Below, piece after piece: positions 59,538-64,000 of a stretch of DNA of 64,000 nucleotides (the first letter of the stretch is position 1; each line of letters starts with the position of its first letter). The notes under the pieces are model-generated. The model was not told the origin of the DNA and did no database searches. It saw only the letters and a list, made by a program, of their open reading frames with translations. The stretch lies in NCBI RefSeq assembly GCF_022965805.1, contig NC_133110.1:31806790-31870789 (forward strand). The letters run 5' to 3'. Origin of the DNA: Primulina eburnea. Lineage: Eukaryota > Streptophyta > Magnoliopsida > Lamiales > Gesneriaceae. The translations under genes were made by a program, and so were the position numbers.

Positions 59538-62500
59538 ATGGCCGGCAGACCTCCAAGACAGAACCGCAACCCACGTTACGCTAGCACCGATCGCGAGAAC
59601 AGGCAGGAGAATGAGCAGGAAAATAGGCAGGAAAATCGACAAGAGAACGGACCCCCACCTGCAGTCGGCCTAAGCCGAGCCGATCTGATGGCTATAGCCA
59701 CCATAGTGGCGACCACACTGCAAGGGTTGGTAAACCCGAACGCTAATCAACCACCTCCTCCACCACCGCCGAATGGAGTCAAATTCCATTATGAGTCCCT
59801 TCGCAAAAACAGGTGTCCGACCTTCGAAGGGGATGCCGATCCTGAAGTTGGCCAGAGTTGGCTAAAGAATGTCGAGACTCAACTGCGACTGTTGGAAGTC
59901 CCTGAGGCACTCAAAGTGGATGTGGTGGTGCCTTTCCTAGAAAGCAGAGCAGCTAAGTGGTGGGAAGCAGTCTCACCAGCCATGATCGCTACGGGACCAG
60001 TTACATGGCAGAACTTCCGGGAAACATTTCTGAGACAGTATTATCCGGCGAAAGTCAGATTGCAGAAATTGAGTGAATTTGAAAATCTCACTCAAGCCCC
60101 CGATATGTCAGTGGTGGAGTACACATCCCAGTTTAATGCCCTTGGGTCGTATGCTCCGGCAATCATGGCGGATGAAGTTTTGAAACTGCACCGGTTTAAG
60201 AGAGGATTGAACAGTCGAATTCAGTCTGCCCTAGCAGTTTATCAGGCCACCAATTTTGCAGATCTTATGGGCGCAGCTATCCGAGCTGAAACAGACATAC
60301 GCCGCAAGGAGGGAGAGTTTAAGAACAAGCGCCCTCTTGCCAGTCAGCCTGCACAGGGTGGACAGAAGTTCAGGAAACCGAACCAATCAGGCGGACCGTC
60401 TTCAGGGCAACCCTCAGCAGCCAACCACCAAGGACCTAAGCCATGTCCGAAGTGCGGTTTCAGACATCCTGGGAAATGTCGGAGGGCCAGTGGCGCGTGC
60501 TTCGGATGTGGAAAACCGGGACACCGAATTTCTGAATGTCCTACCGCCACCAATCAAGCAGCTGGGCCCAACAGGGGAACTGGGCAGAATGTGGGAGCTA
60601 ACCCCAACAAACCAAAAGAGAATCAGCCTAACGCTAGAGTGTTTGCTATGACGCAAGAGGAAGCGGACGACGCAAGCGATGTCGTGTCAGGTACCATATT
60701 TATTCAGCAAGTGCCTGTTTATGTGTTATTTGACTGCGGTGCTACCCATTCGTTTATGTCTAAAAGATTTGCTAAGAAGTTAGGATGTAAGCCTGAGAAA
60801 CTAAACGAGCCCTTTCGAATAGCTACGCCTACAAGCAGGGCCATTGAAACCCACGAAATTCACAGAGATTGTAAAATCAGTATCAATAATCAGACTTTTA
60901 GCGCCGACTTGATACAGTTGATCATGGTCGATTTCGACATCATCTTAGGGATGGATTGGTTAGCCAAAAACAATGCAATAGTAGATTGTAAAGGAAAGGA
61001 AGTCAAACTCCGAACCCCAGGTCAGGGAGAGGTAGTGTTTCACGGTAAATCCAAGAAACGAAAATCACTCCTTTCCGCTTCACAAGCATGGAAGGCCATG
61101 AAATCCGGAGAAGACATCTACCTAGCAATGGTCAGCGAGGTGCAAGGAGAAGTCGAACTGAGGATAGAAGACATCCCAATAGCATGTGAGTTCCCGGATG
61201 TCTTTCCAGAAGAACTCCCAGGGACAATCTCGGACCGCGAAGTCGAGTTCGAAATTAATCTAACTCCAGGTGCAGCACCAATTTCCAAAGCACCTTACCG
61301 GATGGCACCAGCTGAACTCAAGGAGTTAAAAGAGCAACTCCAGGAATTGCTGGACAAAAAGCAAGTTCGACCTAGCGTGTCCCCATGAGGAGCACCAGTA
61401 CTCTTTGTAAGGAAGAAAGATGGGAGCATGAGACTGTGTATCGACTACAGAGAATTGAACAAGATCACTATCAAGAACAGGTACCCTCTCCGAGAATAGA
61501 CGATCTATTTGATCAGCTTAAGGGAGCCGCCGTATTCTCTAAGCTAGACCTGAGGACGGGTTACCATCAATTGAAGGTCAGGGCGGAAGATATTCCCAAA
61601 ACAGCCTTTCGGACAAGATATGGGCATTTTGAGTTCACAGTGATGCCTTTTGGACTGACCAACGCGCCTGCAGCCTTCATGGACCTAATGAACAGAGTCT
61701 TCAAACCATTCCTGGATCAGTTCATAGTGGTATTTATTGACGACATTCTCGTCTATTCTTCCAATGAAAAAGATCACGAAGAGCATCTCCGCATCGCACT
61801 ACAGACTTTAAGGGAACAAGAACTCTACGCCAAGTTGAATAAATGTGAGTTCTGGCTAAAAAGTGTATCCTTTTTAGGGCACGTGATCTCAGAAGCAGGA
61901 GTATCAGTGGATCCCAAGAAAGTCGAGGCAATTGCAGAGTGGCCAAGACCTAAGAACGCCACAGACATCAGGAGCTTTCTTGGACTGGCTGGCTATTACA
62001 GAAAGTTCGTTGAAGGTTTCTCTTCAATCGCCATACCACTGACTAGACTCACGCAAAAGAATTCCAAGTTCATCTGGGACGAAGGTTGCGAGAAAAGTTT
62101 TCAGACATTAAAAGAAAAGCTCGCATCCACGCCAGTACTAGTCTTACCCACTGAAGACAAGGAATTCACCATCTACAGTGACGCTTCTAAGGAAGGTTTG
62201 GGATGCGTACTAATGCAAGAGGGAAGAGTGATCGCCTACGCATCAAGGCAGTTGAAACCGCACGAACAGAACTACCCTACTCATGATCTGGAACTAGCAG
62301 CGGTTGTCTTCGCCTTAAAAATCTGGAGGCACTATCTCTATGGTGCTAAGTGTGAGATTTTCACATACCACCAGAGCCTCAAGTATCTGTTCACCCAAAA
62401 AGAACTAAACATGAGGCAGAGGCGGTGGATTGAACTACTGAAAGACTACGACTTGACTATAAGCTACCATCCGGGTAAAGCAAACAAAGTGGCTGATGCG

Positions 62501-64000
62501 CTAAGTCGGAAGGGCCCAGGAAAAGTGACTCTAGCTTCCCTCTCAGCCCAGCCATGTCTGCGAGAGATCATCAAATTAAACCAAGATCAGGACCCAACAC
62601 TGACCAAACTAAAAGATCAAGTCAGAGAAGGAAAGTCTCAAGATCATCGGGTTGATGACAAAGGAACCCTATGGATAAAGGGAAGACTGTGTGTGCCCGA
62701 CAGTGACAACCTTCGTCAGGAGATAATGGCAGAGGCACATAAGTCGAAGTTCTCAGTCCATCCAGGCAGTACGAAAATGTACAGGGACCTCAAGAATAGC
62801 TTCTGGTGGAACGGCATGAAAGGAGATGTAGCTGAATTCGTCTCCAGATGTCAGACATGCCAGCAAGTCAAAGCAGAACACCAGCGACCTGGAGGATTAC
62901 TGCAACCCCTGGAAATTCCCGAGTGGAAATGGGAGCATATTTCCATGGACTTTGTGGTGGGATTGCCGAAGTCCAGGCAAAGCCACGACGGTATATGGGT
63001 GATCGTAGATAGACTCACAAAGACTGCAGACTTTCTACCCGTTCGTATGAATTACAATCTCGATAAGTTGGCTTCGCTGTATATGGACAACATTGTGAGA
63101 CTACATGGGGTGCCAGTGAGCATCCTGTCTGATAGAGACCCGAGGTTCGTCTCGCGTTTTTGGAAGAGCTTCCAAGGGGCCATGGGAACGAAAGTCACTC
63201 TTAGTACGGCCTATCACCCTCAAACCGATGTACAAACTGAGAGAACAATTCAAACCTTGGAAGACATGCTGCGAGCGTGCGCCCTAGAATTCAGTAACCA
63301 TTGGAGCACTCACCTGCCATTGATCGAGTTTGCCTATAATAACAGCTATCACAGCAGTATTGGGATGGCTCCATATGAAGCTCTGTATGGAAGGAAATGT
63401 CGGTCACCCCTATATTGGGATGAAGTGGGAGAGAAAGCCATAGTGGGACCTGAGCTTGTACAGATAACCATAGACAAGGTTACAGTAGTCCGAGAGAAAC
63501 TCAAGGCAGCTCAAGATCGACAAAAGAGTTGGGCAGATCTGAAAAGAAGGCCAGTAGAATTCAACGTTGGCGAGAAGGCCTATGTAAAAGTGTCGCCTAT
63601 GAAGGGAGTTGTCCGATTCAGTAAAACTGGGAAGCTAAACCCTCGCTATGTAGGACCCTTTGAAATTTTGGAAAAAAGTGGGCACACTGGCATACAGACT
63701 GGCTCTACCGCCAAACATGTCCAGAATTCATAACGTCTTCCATGTATCCCAACTACGGAAATACATCTCAGATCCAAGCCACGTGTTGGAAGTAGAGCCA
63801 CTCGTAATCGAAAGTAACTTGGGAGAAGAGCTGAAGTACGAAGAAGTCCCCATCAGAATTGTGGATTCCAAGGACCAAGTACTAAGGCAACGAGTCATTC
63901 CATACGTCAAGGTGCAATGGTCTAACCACACTGAAAGAGAAGCCACGTGGGAGTTAGAAGAAAATATGAGGAACCAATACCCGTATCTTTTCTTAGACCA
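59538..64000 (+). pseudogene. Ty3 gag-pol with one stop and two frameshifts, chromodomain-like end
   Basis: First ORF (616 codons): Pro/Asn-rich N-terminus, gag core (WWEAVSPAMIATGPVTWQNF; RFKRGLNSRIQSALAVYQAT), an intact zinc knuckle CFGCGKPGHRISEC near residue 320, and the protease motif [10 protein letters not shown] near 395. It ends at a TGA (61386-61388) where relatives have Trp. A missing base near 61490 shifts the frame, which then runs to 63733: reverse transcriptase with [10 protein letters not shown], RNase H with [13 protein letters not shown], and integrase with its zinc-binding part ([14 protein letters not shown]) and DDE residues ([19 protein letters not shown]). In RNase H the usual FTDHQ reads FTYHQ (codon 62366-62368), so one catalytic acid is lost. 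An extra A at 63672-63677 cuts off the C-terminal part (KVQWSNHTEREATWELEE), which continues past the window. Probably non-functional but recent. Confidence 0.9.

Larger units (their letters stand above)
56529..64000 (+). mobile_element. Ty3-type (chromovirus-like) element with extra 5' ORF, runs off the window
   Basis: 5' LTR 56529-58160, primer site tggtatcagagcc from 58167, then the coiled-coil ORF (58605-59309) and gag-pol (from 59538). Same gene order and lineage as 38483-47865 but with an unrelated-looking, longer LTR. The 3' LTR is beyond the window, so insertion age and target duplication cannot be read; the left candidate is agagc (56524-56528). Confidence 0.92.

Overview
This window reads as nuclear DNA of a flowering plant, a eudicot. 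Three intron-containing plant genes sit at its left edge and near its middle; almost everything else is transposable elements stacked inside one another. The species cannot be named from the sequence. The genes are the 3' part of an MIKC*-type MADS-box gene of the AGL30/AGL65 kind (1-1842, +), a photosystem I antenna gene LHCA4 (2298-3239, -) carrying two small opposing frameshifts, and a complete alpha-expansin gene (33534-34748, -).

Between LHCA4 and the expansin lies a four-deep nest. A hAT DNA transposon (4588-33160, 8-bp target duplication, ends TAGGCATG) was split by a coding-less long LTR element (6354-31899). A gag-only Ty3-type element (14205-31556) landed in the downstream LTR of that one. 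A Copia element with two 2181-bp, nearly identical LTRs (20900-30335) then landed in the downstream LTR of the Ty3 element. Target duplications mark every level (gtcttgac/gtctttac, aaat(t), atttg, aatag), so the order of insertion can be read directly.

A second nest covers 37454-51647. A decayed Copia element (TSD ctcag) contains a Ty3 chromovirus-like element (38483-47865, TSD ctccg). The 3' LTR of that Ty3 element holds a complete Cassandra TRIM (46764-47629, TSD gttat) with a 5S-rRNA-like segment in both LTRs. A Harbinger-type non-autonomous element (51981-53353, TSD tta) follows. A second, better preserved Ty3 element of the same lineage begins at 56529 and runs off the end of the window; it appears to have inserted just behind the primer-binding site of another, short-LTR element.

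The least expected structures are these. (1) Both Ty3 elements carry a separate coiled-coil ORF with an acidic tail between the 5' LTR and gag. Both its ATG and the gag ATG lie right behind splice-acceptor-like sequences, and a consensus splice donor lies in the LTR. (2) Both Copia elements have, in the untranslated leader, an array of stem-loops whose loop sequence is conserved while the stems change with base pairing kept. (3) The youngest Copia insertion has almost identical LTRs but a broken pol with YVDN in place of YVDD, so it was probably mobilised in trans. All coordinates of introns and element ends come from reading by eye.
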